Below are positions 6,100-12,564 of a DNA stretch of 20,558 bases, piece by piece. Positions within the stretch are counted from its first letter, which is position 1. Each line of letters starts with the position of its first letter. The notes beneath the pieces are model-generated. The model did not search any database, was not told the DNA's origin, and worked only from the letters and a program-made list of their open reading frames with translations. This DNA comes from JACDAN01 sp035535195 (GTDB taxonomy: Bacteria; Actinomycetota; Thermoleophilia; Gaiellales; Gaiellaceae): the NCBI GenBank assembly GCA_035535195.1, contig DATLQK010000042.1, positions 1 to 20,558 of the forward strand, written 5' to 3'. Position numbers and translations under genes: made by a program.

Positions 6100-6318
6100 T
6101 CACCGGGAGAGCAGCGCGACGACCTCGTCGTTCTCCGGGAAGCGGCCCTCCTGCTGCTTCGAGAAGACAAGCTCTCCGTCGCGGAGCACGTCGAACTGGC
6201 TCTTCTGTCCCGGGATGTCGGTCGCCTCGACCCCGTTCGCCTTCAACTCGGCCACGAGACTCGCGGCCCGCGCGTCATAGCCGCTTCAGGTCGGGCAGTA
6301 GTAGATCTCGACAGCCAC
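6100..6318 (-). CDS. SelW/Rdx-type selenoprotein, CxxU with in-frame TGA at 6286-6288
   Basis: Read on the minus strand from GTG at 6318, the gene gives 72 residues if the TGA at codon 11 is decoded as selenocysteine: VAVEIYYCPTU then SGYDARAASLVAELKANG and onward. The CPTU tetrad sits after the first beta strand, exactly where SelT/SelW/SelH (Rdx) proteins carry CxxC or CxxU. The rest keeps the family's helix, a strand reading SQFDVLRDGELVFSK, then GRFPENDEVVALL. Of the 61 codons after the TGA, 56 end in G or C, so that part is under coding selection. The total length matches bacterial Rdx proteins. A hairpin suited to be a SECIS starts 3 nt after the TGA. A -10 box (TACGCT) lies 6 nt before the GTG. 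The likely role is a small thioredoxin-fold thiol/selenol redox protein. Alternatives are a Cys-to-stop mutation or a sequencing error. Confidence 0.82.
6249..6283 (-). promoter_or_regulatory. Candidate bacterial SECIS hairpin
   Basis: Beginning 3 nt after the TGA, CGGCU pairs with GGCCG (6253-6249), followed by AUGA with UCGU, GC with GU and CG with CG, separated by single mismatches. The apical loop is GGCCG. The loop starts with G about 18 nt after the TGA, inside the 16-37 nt window known for bacterial SECIS elements. Folded by hand only. Confidence 0.6.
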
Positions 6319-6324
6319 GAGTGC

Positions 6325-6330
6325 AGCGTA
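6325..6330 (-). promoter_or_regulatory. -10 box (TACGCT) of the selenoprotein-like gene
   Basis: TACGCT on the minus strand is followed by 6 nt and the GTG at 6318, predicting a leaderless transcript. It lies back to back with the lemA -10 box in the 51-bp divergent gap. Confidence 0.4.
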
Positions 6331-6357
6331 CCCCGTGATGTCGGAGCACAACCGGGT

Positions 6358-6363
6358 TAGAGT
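6358..6363 (+). promoter_or_regulatory. -10 box (TAGAGT) of lemA
   Basis: TAGAGT is followed by 6 nt and the GTG at 6370, again predicting a leaderless mRNA. No ribosome site is present in the short gap. Confidence 0.45.
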
Positions 6364-6369
6364 CGCGCT

Positions 6370-6945
6370 GTGGTCTGGGCGATCGTCATCCTCGCCGTGC
6401 TCGCGCTCCTCGCGATCGCGGTCGTCGTCCTCTACAACCGCTTCGTCCGGCTGCGGAACCGCGTCGACAACGCGTGGGCGCAGATCGAAGTGCAGCTGAA
6501 GCGCCGGTGGGATTTGATCCCGAACCTGGTCGAGACGGTCAAGGGCTACGCGGCGCACGAGCGCCAGACGTTCCAAAGCGTCACGGAGGCCCGCGCCGCC
6601 GCGCAGCGCGCGCAGACACCCGCCGAGTCGGCGCAGGCGGAAGGCATCCTCAGCCAGGCGCTCGGCCGCCTGTTCGCCGTCGCCGAGCAGTATCCCGAGC
6701 TGCAGGCGGACGAAAACTTCCGGCAGCTGCAGACCGAGATCGCCGAGACCGAGAACCGGATCGCCGTCTCACGCCAGGTCTACAACGACACGGTGCTGAC
6801 CTTCAACAACGCGATCCAGACCATCCCTGGTGTGTTTCTCGCCGGCCCGTTCGGCTTCGGGACGCGCGATTTCTTCGATGTGGAAGACGACACGCAGCGC
6901 GGGGCTCCGCAGGTGAGCTTCACGCCCGGAACACCCGCCGGCTGA
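6370..6945 (+). CDS. LemA family protein
   Basis: 191 residues from GTG at 6370. One N-terminal membrane helix (about 2-22, VWAIVILAVLALLAIAVVVLY) is followed by the diagnostic LemA segment: NRFVRLRNRVDNAWAQIEVQLKRR, then DLIPNLVETVKGYAAHE. The long alpha-helical domain continues through ELQADENFRQLQTEIAETENRIAVSRQVYND and ends with the family's NNAIQTIPGV(F)LA. LemA proteins sit in the membrane with a helical outer or periplasmic domain; their biochemical role is unclear. They are commonly found next to TPM or DUF2207 membrane proteins, as here, where the DUF2207 gene starts 5 bp after this stop. Length is normal. It diverges from the SelW-like gene across 51 bp holding both predicted promoters. 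Confidence 0.95.
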   Translation: MVWAIVILAVLALLAIAVVVLYNRFVRLRNRVDNAWAQIEVQLKRRWDLIPNLVETVKGYAAHERQTFQSVTEARAAAQRAQTPAESAQAEGILSQALGRLFAVAEQYPELQADENFRQLQTEIAETENRIAVSRQVYNDTVLTFNNAIQTIPGVFLAGPFGFGTRDFFDVEDDTQRGAPQVSFTPGTPAG

Positions 6946-6950
6946 ACCGC

Positions 6951-8828
6951 GTGCCGCGCCGACTGCTCGCGCTCGCCGCCGGGATCACGGCGGCACTTGC
7001 GGTCGCGGGGCCCGCTTCCGCGCGTTCGTACGACCTCGTTCAGAGCGACGTCCGGACTCAGGTCGGGCCGACGGGCGCGCTCACGGTCCTGGAGAACATC
7101 ACCGTCGCCTTCTCGGGTGCGTACACCTTCGGCTTCCGCGACATTCCCGTGCGCAAGGGCGAATCCATCGACGGCATCGGCGTCTTCGAGCGCGGCCGGG
7201 CCTACCCGCCTGGGGCGCCCACGACGCTCGCGCCAGGCGGCCCGCCTGGGACGTTCGGCGTCGAGCAGCGAGGAGACACGGTGCGGATCGTCTGGAGGTT
7301 CCAGGCGGCGGATGAACTGAAGACGTTCACGCTTCGCTACCGGTTCCGTGGGCTGGCAGTCGCCTACGACGACGTGGTCGACGTCAACCTGAAGGTCTGG
7401 GGCGACGAGTGGGAGCAGTCGCTCGGCCGCCTCGCCGCCACGACGATCGGGCCGGGCCGCGCGCTCAGGGGCTGGGGGCACCCGGTCTGGGTCCGGGGCG
7501 ACGTCACGCTCGCGGGCAACGCGGCGCACCTTCGGGCCTTGTCGGTGCCGGCGAAGCAGTTCGTCGAGCTCCGCACGCTCTATCCGCGCCGGGCGTTCGC
7601 CTCGACGGCCGGGATGCGCGTGGCCGACGGGAACGGGCTCCAGAAGATCGCCGCCGAGGAGCAGGCGGATGCGGAAGCTTACGAGCACGACCACGAGAAG
7701 ATCCAGGAGGCGATCGCCAGCCCGTGGCGGACGGTGCTCACCTTGCTGCTCCTCGGAACGGTGCCGGCGTTCCTCGTCGCGGGCCTGGTCTTCTGGCGCT
7801 TCGGCCGCGAGCGGCGGAGCAGCTACGACCGCGAGTACGAGCAGGAGCCGCCGACCGAGACCGAGCCCGCGCTCGTCCCGGTCCTTCTGCGGCAGGGCGG
7901 ACCGGCCGGCTCGTTCGAGTTCACGGCGACGCTGTTCGACCTGATCCGCCGCGGGTGCTACCGCTCGACCCCGGTGACGACGGAGCGCTCGGTTTGGGGC
8001 GGCCTGCGCAAGGAGCAGGTGAACGATCTCGAGCTCAGCGCCGGCGACACCGGCCAGCCCTTGAAGCCCTGGGAACAGGACGTGGCCGACGTCGTGGACA
8101 ACGTCCTCGACGGCGGCTCCGAGCGGCTGTCGAAGTTCCGCGACGAGATCGAGGGCTCGCGGGCGTCGATGTCGAAGCGCTTCACCTCGTTCAAGTCGAA
8201 CGTCGGCGACGAGATCGGGGAGCGCCGGTGGTTTGCGTCGATCGGCGCGCTGCCGCTCGCAATCGGCGTCATCGTCTTCGCCGTCCTCGGCGTGCTGCTC
8301 ACGTGGCTCGCGATCAACGGCTGGCGCTCGGTCTACCCGCGGTGGGGCGACGTCGTGCTGCTCGCCCTCGGGGTGTGCTCGATGGTGAACGCGGCGATGC
8401 TGATCGGGGCGCTGACGCAGCGGAAGCTCTGGCGGCGCCGGACGTCGGACGCCGAGACCGAGGCGGAGCGATGGGACGCCTTCCGGCGCTACCTGACCGA
8501 CTTTCCCCGCCTCGACGAGGCGCCGCCCGCCTCGCTCGCCCTCTGGGAGCGCTTCCTCGTGTACGGGATCGCGTTCGGGATCGCGGACCGGGTGCTCCAG
8601 GCTGCGCACCTGCACATGCCGGAGGAGCTCGCCGGGGCGAGCTCGATCTACTGGATCTCGCCGAACGGCGACCTCGGCTCGGGTGCGTCGTCGATGTCGA
8701 TCGGCGACCTCTCCTCGGGGTTCGGCTCGGCACTCGCGCCGCCATCCTCGGGCGGGGGCGGCGGGGGCGGCGGCTTCTCCGGCGGCGGCGGCGGAGGGGG
8801 CGGAGGGGGCGGTGGAGGCTTCGGCTAG
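6951..8828 (+). CDS. DUF2207 membrane protein with Gly-rich tail
   Basis: 625 residues from GTG at 6951, 5 bp after the lemA stop. A signal peptide (PRRLLALAAGITAALAVAGPASA) leads an outer beta-rich domain (about 25-245: YDLVQSDVRTQVGPTGALTVLENITVAFSGAYTFGFRDIPV), the DUF2207 pattern. TM about 262-283, a cytosolic helical region with LFDLIRRGCYRSTPV, TM about 428-455, TM about 465-487, then the C-terminal domain WDAFRRYLTDFPRLDEAPP...WERFLVYGIAFGIADRV. That last motif is the most conserved part of the family. The tail (about 600-625) is almost pure glycine with a few Ser and Phe, as in many LemA-linked proteins. Role unknown; the pair with LemA is a common membrane module. The stop touches the stop of the opposite-strand kinase gene with no base between. 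Confidence 0.92.
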   Translation: MPRRLLALAAGITAALAVAGPASARSYDLVQSDVRTQVGPTGALTVLENITVAFSGAYTFGFRDIPVRKGESIDGIGVFERGRAYPPGAPTTLAPGGPPGTFGVEQRGDTVRIVWRFQAADELKTFTLRYRFRGLAVAYDDVVDVNLKVWGDEWEQSLGRLAATTIGPGRALRGWGHPVWVRGDVTLAGNAAHLRALSVPAKQFVELRTLYPRRAFASTAGMRVADGNGLQKIAAEEQADAEAYEHDHEKIQEAIASPWRTVLTLLLLGTVPAFLVAGLVFWRFGRERRSSYDREYEQEPPTETEPALVPVLLRQGGPAGSFEFTATLFDLIRRGCYRSTPVTTERSVWGGLRKEQVNDLELSAGDTGQPLKPWEQDVADVVDNVLDGGSERLSKFRDEIEGSRASMSKRFTSFKSNVGDEIGERRWFASIGALPLAIGVIVFAVLGVLLTWLAINGWRSVYPRWGDVVLLALGVCSMVNAAMLIGALTQRKLWRRRTSDAETEAERWDAFRRYLTDFPRLDEAPPASLALWERFLVYGIAFGIADRVLQAAHLHMPEELAGASSIYWISPNGDLGSGASSMSIGDLSSGFGSALAPPSSGGGGGGGGFSGGGGGGGGGGGGGFG

Positions 8829-9317
8829 CTAGCTGGCCGCGGTCTGGGCGGCGATCTGCTCGAGCGCGTCCACGACCTGGTCGAGCGGCGCGCGCGTGTC
8901 GATCTCCGCGGTGGCGCCCTCGCGCAGGAGCGGCTCGACGGTCGCCAGGTCGCGGAGAATCCGGCGCCGCTCGTCGTCGGACTTGCCGAAGTCGTTGGTC
9001 CCGCGCGCGGCCACGCGATCGAGGACCACCTCCGCGGGCGCGCTGAGCAGCACGACGGCGTCGAATCGCGGATAGAACTTCCCCTGGTTGGCGACGCAGC
9101 CGGAGACGAACAGCACGCCCTGCTCGTGCCGGTCGAGCAGCGCCTGGATCCGGTCCTCGCGCCACCGCTGCTCCCACCCGCCTTCGTCGGAAGACGGCAC
9201 CTCCTCGGCATAGCCCCCGTAATCCGTGTCCACGACCTGATGTCCGCGGCGGGCGAGCTCGCCGAGTACAGCCGACTTTCCCGTACCGGACATTCCCGTT
9301 ACGAACACCACGGGCAT
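8829..9317 (-). CDS. Small P-loop nucleoside/shikimate-kinase-like protein
   Basis: 162 residues from ATG at 9317, 8 bp after the paaD stop. The N-terminus MPVVFVTGMSGTGKSAVLGEL contains a Walker A motif (GMSGTGKS, 8-15). A DTDYGGY segment at 30-36 follows, where adenylate/shikimate/dephospho-CoA-type kinases bind substrate. The strand FDAVVLLSAPAEVVLDRVAAR and a lid-like stretch (GTNDFGKSDDERRRI) complete a compact P-loop kinase fold. Substrate unknown; such proteins are often annotated simply as AAA family ATPases. It occupies the place after paaD where many organisms have the reductase gene paaE, and probably shares the paa transcript, but nothing in the protein is specific to phenylacetate. 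It converges with the DUF2207 gene with no gap. Confidence 0.85.
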   Translation of the reverse strand: MPVVFVTGMSGTGKSAVLGELARRGHQVVDTDYGGYAEEVPSSDEGGWEQRWREDRIQALLDRHEQGVLFVSGCVANQGKFYPRFDAVVLLSAPAEVVLDRVAARGTNDFGKSDDERRRILRDLATVEPLLREGATAEIDTRAPLDQVVDALEQIAAQTAAS

Positions 9318-9325
9318 GTGCCGGC

Positions 9326-9808
9326 CTAGATCGTCTTGAACTGCTCGAAGGGTTGCCGGCAGCTCTTGCAGTAGCGCAGCGAGCGGCACGGGGTCGGGCC
9401 GAAGATGTTCTCGAGCTCGGTCTCGGTCGAGCCGCAGTACGGGCAGCGGAACGGTCCCCGTTGGAGCTGCACCAGCTGGGGTGCTGCGGCGCCGCGCGGC
9501 ACCGGCGGCGCAAACCCTGCCTCCCGCAGCTTCTCGCGGCCCTCCGGCGTGATCCGGTCGGTCGACCAAGAGTCGTCGGCGATCACCTGGATCTCGGGCT
9601 CCGCGCCGAGCTCGCGGACTTTCGCCGCCATCTGGTCGCGCATCACCTCGAGCGCCGGGCAGCCGAGGAAGGTCGGCGTGAACTCGACCCGCACGTGGCC
9701 GTCCTCGACCTCGACGTCGCGGACGACGCCCAGCTCGACGAGCGAGATCACCGGAATCTCCGGGTCAGGGATCTCGGCGAGCGCGTCCCAGACGGCCTCG
9801 ACGGTCAC
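9326..9808 (-). CDS. paaD: PaaD, phenylacetyl-CoA epoxidase maturation protein (DUF59/MIP18 plus zinc finger)
   Basis: 160 residues using GTG at 9808, which overlaps the paaC TGA (GTGA); a GTG one codon upstream (9811) is equally usable. Residues 1-75 are a DUF59/MIP18 domain (AVWDALAEIPDPEIPVISLVELGVV; conserved Cys at C50 in TFLGCPALE). The C-terminal part has Cys pairs C122/C125 (RCPYCGST) and C147/C150 (YCKSC) with C141 (PTPCRSLRYC), the zinc or Fe-S site typical of PaaD. PaaD is thought to help assemble or repair metal cofactors of the epoxidase (the diiron centre of PaaA and/or the Fe-S cluster of PaaE). Length matches E. coli PaaD. It is the fourth gene of the minus-strand operon. Confidence 0.93.
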   Translation of the reverse strand: MTVEAVWDALAEIPDPEIPVISLVELGVVRDVEVEDGHVRVEFTPTFLGCPALEVMRDQMAAKVRELGAEPEIQVIADDSWSTDRITPEGREKLREAGFAPPVPRGAAAPQLVQLQRGPFRCPYCGSTETELENIFGPTPCRSLRYCKSCRQPFEQFKTI

Positions 9809-10377
9809 CACGTCGCGCCCACGACCGACCGCCGCACCATCGTCATCTCGTCCCACAGCTCGGTGAACTCCGGGATGTGCTCGCCGCTCCGCTCGGCGAG
9901 CGGCCGCAGCTCCTCGAGCGCCTCGACGAACCGCGGCTCGTCCTGCAGCCGGTCGAACCACATCTGCGCGTGCATGCGGTGGTACGCCTCCTCGCGGTCG
10001 ATCTTTGCGGCGAGGCCGGCAACCTCGGCGTCGTCGGACTCCATCAGGCCCTTGATCCGCTGCTCGTCCGCCTGCTCGTAGAGGTAGTGGCGCGCGATCG
10101 TCCTCGCCCAGTCGGGGACGAGCCGCAGCTCGACGAACGCCGAGCACCGGTACTCCTCGGGCGAGCGGTCGAAGGCGAGCTCGTCGGCCGTGGTCCCGAG
10201 CTCGGCCGCGACGAGCTCGTACAGGGCCCGCGCGTGCCCGATCTCGTTCTGCGCGATCGACGAGAACGCGACGTCCTCCTCGAGGAACGGCGCGATCCCG
10301 GTCCACTCGGAGTTCCGCCAGCCGAGGACGAGCTCGTCGTCAGCGATCGGCAGGAGGAGCCGTTCCCGCTCGCTCAC
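9805..10377 (-). CDS. paaC: PaaC, structural subunit of phenylacetyl-CoA epoxidase (short form)
   Basis: 190 residues from GTG at 10377; the start overlaps the last 38 bp of paaB. It shows the ferritin-like helices of PaaC: DDELVLGWRNSEWTGIAPFLEEDVAFSSIAQNEIGHARALYELVAAEL, then WARTIARHYLYEQADEQRIKGLMES, then KIDREEAYHRMHAQMWFDRL. It ends VVGATW, similar to the Q-x-W end of E. coli PaaC. PaaC pairs with PaaA in the core complex but does not hold the catalytic iron. Compared with about 250 residues in E. coli, some 50 residues are missing between the RLQDEPRF region and the C-terminal helix, an internal shortening and not a broken end. No frameshift is visible. The downstream paaD start overlaps its stop. 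Confidence 0.9.
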   Translation of the reverse strand: MSERERLLLPIADDELVLGWRNSEWTGIAPFLEEDVAFSSIAQNEIGHARALYELVAAELGTTADELAFDRSPEEYRCSAFVELRLVPDWARTIARHYLYEQADEQRIKGLMESDDAEVAGLAAKIDREEAYHRMHAQMWFDRLQDEPRFVEALEELRPLAERSGEHIPEFTELWDEMTMVRRSVVGATW

Positions 10378-10627
10378 GCGCCTCCTTCAGCTTTTCCTTC
10401 AGCGGGTAGCCGTCGACGCGGTGGTAGTTCCGCTGGAGCTCGTCGACGAACTCGTCGATCTCGTGGATCGCCTCGCGCGGCACGACCCAGAGCGCAACCG
10501 ACTCGCCGCGCCGGCCGTACTGCTCTCGCGCGTACCACTCGGCGAAGGTCTCGTCCGGCGCGGCGATCGAGCCGGCGTGCTGGAACGGCTGACCCTTCCG
10601 CTCCAGCCGAAACACCTCGAAGATCAC
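10340..10627 (-). CDS. paaB: PaaB, phenylacetyl-CoA epoxidase subunit
   Basis: 95 residues from GTG at 10627, with AGGCGG about 9-14 nt upstream as ribosome site. The sequence carries the PaaB pattern: IFEVFRLERKGQPFQHAGSIAAPDETFAEWYAREQYGRRGESVALWVVPREAI. In E. coli PaaB a comparable EVFVR...HVGSLHAADE...AYTRR...IWVV segment is present. PaaB bridges PaaAC heterotetramers and is required for epoxidase activity. The length is the family norm. It lies 79 bp downstream of paaA, the only sizeable gap in this operon, and that gap holds a 36-nt hairpin. Its 3' end overlaps paaC by 38 bp. Confidence 0.93.
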   Translation of the reverse strand: MIFEVFRLERKGQPFQHAGSIAAPDETFAEWYAREQYGRRGESVALWVVPREAIHEIDEFVDELQRNYHRVDGYPLKEKLKEARERAGTAPPADR

Positions 10628-10650
10628 TCGCTGACCGCCTGGCCCTCCCG

Positions 10651-10686
10651 ATGACCCCTTCTTCCGCGCACGCAGGAAGGGGTCAT
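10651..10686. repeat. 36-nt inverted repeat in the paaA-paaB gap
   Basis: ATGACCCCTTC (10651-10661) and GAAGGGGTCAT (10676-10686) are perfect inverted copies; a T-G and a T-A pair extend the stem to 13 bp around a 10-nt loop. There is no T-tract on either side, so it is not a standard intrinsic terminator. It could partially terminate, protect the 3' end of paaA mRNA or set the A:B ratio. Confidence 0.75.
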
Positions 10687-10706
10687 CGCGTGATCGGTGA
10701 AGCGGC

Positions 10707-11600
10707 TCACGCCGCCTCGGCCAGCACCGTCCGGCGCACCCACTCGGTCTCCTCCCGCGTGTGTTGCCGGAGGCCGAGGCGCTCCGCCGTCTTCGGGCCG
10801 TGGCCGGTGACGACGTGCTTCAGCTCGTCCCAGTCCGGCTCGGTGTACTCCCAGACGTCGTCGTCGGTCTTGCGCAGCTTCGGATCCGGCACCGTCAGGC
10901 CGAGCTCCCAGATCTGCGGCACGTAGCCGTCGAGGAACTGCTGGCGCGCCTCCTCGTTCCCCTGGCTCTTGATCCGCCAGACGAACATCGGGTCCTCCTC
11001 GCGCGCGATCAAGTTCCCGTGGAACTGCATCAGCGGGCCCCACCACCGATTCAGCGCCTCCTGGACGAGGTCGCGCTGCTCGTCGGTGCCGTTCATCATC
11101 GTCAGGATCACATCGCGGCCGTGGAGGATATGGAACGACTCCTCCCAGCAGATCTTCTTCATGATCCGCGCGTAGGGCGCGTACGAGCACTTCAGGAGCG
11201 CCTTCTGGCTGATGATCGCCGCCGCGTCGACGAGCCAGGCGATCACGCCGACGTCGCCCCAGGTCTTCGTCGGGTAGTGGAAAACGTTGTGGAACTTGCT
11301 CTTGCCCGAGATCAGGTCCTTGAGACACTGCTCCCGCGTCTTCCCGAGGTCCTCGACCACGCGGTAGATCAGCTGCGCGTGACCGACCTCGTCCTGCACC
11401 TTCGCGGTCAAGGCCAGCTTCCGCTGCAGCGTCGGCGCGCGGAGGATCCACTCGCGCTCGGGGAGGACGCCCATGAGCTCCGAGTTCCCGTGCATCTCGA
11501 TGAACTTCACGAGCTTCGCGCGGTACTCGTCCGGCATCGCGTCGCTGGTCTCGACCTGGCCGCCGCCCTGTACGTACTCGAGGAACTGCTCGTCGCTCAT
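10707..11600 (-). CDS. paaA: PaaA, catalytic subunit of phenylacetyl-CoA epoxidase
   Basis: 297 residues from ATG at 11600, preceded by a perfect AGGAGG ribosome site. PaaA holds the diiron centre that inserts one oxygen of O2 into the ring of phenylacetyl-CoA. Visible ligands follow the ferritin-like pattern: E41 in GNSELMG, E71 and H74 in KVQDEVGHAQ, D125 in AWLVDAAAI, and E153/E154 with H157 in CWEESFHILHG. The segments RAPTLQRKLALTAK and YPTKTWGDVGVIAWLVDAAA are characteristic. Length is normal for the family. It is the first gene of paaABCD-kinase and diverges from a TetR regulator over 41 bp that contain a palindrome. PaaE, the NADPH-dependent reductase needed for turnover, is not in the window. 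Confidence 0.97.
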   Translation of the reverse strand: MSDEQFLEYVQGGGQVETSDAMPDEYRAKLVKFIEMHGNSELMGVLPEREWILRAPTLQRKLALTAKVQDEVGHAQLIYRVVEDLGKTREQCLKDLISGKSKFHNVFHYPTKTWGDVGVIAWLVDAAAIISQKALLKCSYAPYARIMKKICWEESFHILHGRDVILTMMNGTDEQRDLVQEALNRWWGPLMQFHGNLIAREEDPMFVWRIKSQGNEEARQQFLDGYVPQIWELGLTVPDPKLRKTDDDVWEYTEPDWDELKHVVTGHGPKTAERLGLRQHTREETEWVRRTVLAEAA

Positions 11601-11605
11601 GCGCC

Positions 11606-11611
11606 CTCCTA
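11606..11611 (-). promoter_or_regulatory. Strong ribosome site of paaA
   Basis: AGGAGG on the minus strand, 5 nt before the paaA ATG. It contrasts with the leaderless or weak starts of most neighbouring genes and fixes the paaA start. Confidence 0.8.
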
Positions 11612-11630
11612 AACGAACGATCGTTAGGGT
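11609..11630. promoter_or_regulatory. Probable TetR (PaaR-like) operator
   Basis: AACGATCGTT (11616-11625) is a perfect 10-bp palindrome inside a longer imperfect one that begins with CTAA and ends with TTAG. It lies in the 41-bp gap between divergent paaA and the TetR gene, next to the paaA ribosome site. Position, symmetry and length fit an operator for the adjacent regulator controlling both directions. Confidence 0.65.
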
Positions 11631-11641
11631 CTAAGCGTACC

Positions 11642-12217
11642 GTGTCCGCTCGGCGCACAGAGCTAACCCGTGAGGCCGCCCGGCTCTTCGCCGAGCGCGG
11701 CTACCACGGCACCTCGATCGGCGACCTCGCGAAGGCGCTCGGCGTCCAGAAGGGCTCGCTCTACGCGCACATCGAGTCGAAGCAGGACCTGCTGTACGAG
11801 GCGGTGCGCGAGGGCGCGGAGGCCTTCCACGCCGGGCTCGACGCGGTCCGCGACGACCTACCCGCCGGCGAGCGGATCCGCCTCGCGCTGCGCGCCCACC
11901 TTCGGGTCGTCGCCGAGCAGCTGGACGTCGCGACCGTCTTCGTCCGCGAGTGGCGGTACCTCGAGGGCGACCGCGCCGCCGAGTTCCTCGCCGAGCGGCG
12001 CCGCTACGAGGAGCGGTTCCGCGCGCTCTTCCGCGACGGGCGCGAGCGGGGCGACCTTCGAACCGACCTCGACGACCAGGCCGCAGTGCTCCTCGTCCTC
12101 TCGGCGGCGAACTGGGCCTACACCTGGCTCCCCGCCGATGCGGACACCGACGAGCTCGCGGATCGCTTCTACGCGATCCTCGCCGACGGGATCCGCGGCT
12201 ACGCCACGCCGAGATAG
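11642..12217 (+). CDS. TetR-family repressor, probable paa regulator
   Basis: 191 residues from GTG at 11642, the first possible start; there is no ribosome site and a TAGGGT box lies 11 nt upstream, so the leader is at most a few bases. The N-terminal TetR DNA-binding domain is clear (about 5-52): REAARLFAERGYHGTSIGDLAKALGVQKGSLYAHIESKQDLLYEAV. The C-terminal part (LRAHLRVVAEQLDVATVFVREWRYL...RRRYEERFRALFRDGRERGDLR) is like KstR2/PaaR/FadR-type TetR proteins that bind acyl-CoA thioesters. Divergence from paaA and the shared palindrome suggest that it represses paa genes until phenylacetyl-CoA or a related CoA ester binds. The ligand is inferred. A strong hairpin begins at its stop codon. Confidence 0.92.
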   Translation: MSARRTELTREAARLFAERGYHGTSIGDLAKALGVQKGSLYAHIESKQDLLYEAVREGAEAFHAGLDAVRDDLPAGERIRLALRAHLRVVAEQLDVATVFVREWRYLEGDRAAEFLAERRRYEERFRALFRDGRERGDLRTDLDDQAAVLLVLSAANWAYTWLPADADTDELADRFYAILADGIRGYATPR

Positions 12218-12238
12218 GGGCCGGCCGGAGCCGGCCCC
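12217..12238 (+). terminator. Hairpin after the TetR gene, GGGGCCGGC family
   Basis: GGGGCCGGC-CGGA-GCCGGCCCC: a 9-bp all-GC stem starting at the last base of the stop codon, without a T-tract. It shares its stem with two further hairpins at 12424 and 16095. Confidence 0.55.
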
Positions 12239-12423
12239 ATCGGTCGGTCTAGTCGAGGTCGGTGGTCACCGCGCTCAAATGCGTCGACGATCCCATGCAG
12301 TGGCGGCGGCCTCCACGCGGAACCTCGCGAGTACGGCGGAGGTGCAGGTGTTCGGGCGCTCGCCCGAAGTCCACGACTGAGCACGCCCAGGGCTAGCCGC
12401 CCCCCTCCGGACGGCGGCAACAA

Positions 12424-12456
12424 GCGGGGCCGGCACACGCCGGCCCCGCGCGTTTT
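12424..12456 (+). terminator. Intrinsic terminator, GGGGCCGGC family
   Basis: GCGGGGCCGGC-ACAC-GCCGGCCCCGC gives an 11-bp stem with a 4-nt loop, followed by GCGTTTT. It ends 26 bp before the -35 box of the protease gene, where it would insulate that promoter. Confidence 0.6.
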
Positions 12457-12481
12457 CGAGGAAGGGGCCGAGGATTCCGGC

Positions 12482-12510
12482 TTGACTTCGCGGTATAGCC
12501 CTTTCAAGAT
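12482..12510 (+). promoter_or_regulatory. Promoter of the metalloprotease gene
   Basis: TTGACT (12482-12487), a 17-nt spacer and CAAGAT (12505-12510) form the best -35/-10 pair in the window. Transcription would start near 12517, leaving a leader of about 50 nt. Confidence 0.5.
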
Positions 12511-12552
12511 CGTCGCCGCGCCCTCGCATTTGCGAAGGCCTGTTGCTGTTTT

Positions 12553-12564
12553 CCGGAGGGGAGG
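12553..12564 (+). promoter_or_regulatory. Ribosome site of the metalloprotease gene
   Basis: A purine-rich GGAGGGGAGGG stretch a few bases before ATG 12568 gives a strong ribosome site and supports this start, which also opens directly into a signal peptide. Confidence 0.6.

Noticed and set aside
6286..6288. Reading the TGA as proof of a pseudogene
   Set aside because: The frame after it keeps strong coding bias and family motifs to the natural end, and the TGA replaces precisely the redox residue. One point mutation there by chance is less likely, though a sequencing error cannot be excluded.
6780..8615. 611-residue open frame on the minus strand
   Set aside because: It is antisense to the DUF2207 gene, made of the low-complexity Arg/Glu/Ala mix typical of GC-rich shadow frames, with no domain.
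8750..8825. G-rich simple repeat as a structural element
   Set aside because: It is explained by the glycine-rich tail of the DUF2207 protein, a normal trait of this family. G-quadruplex formation cannot be excluded.
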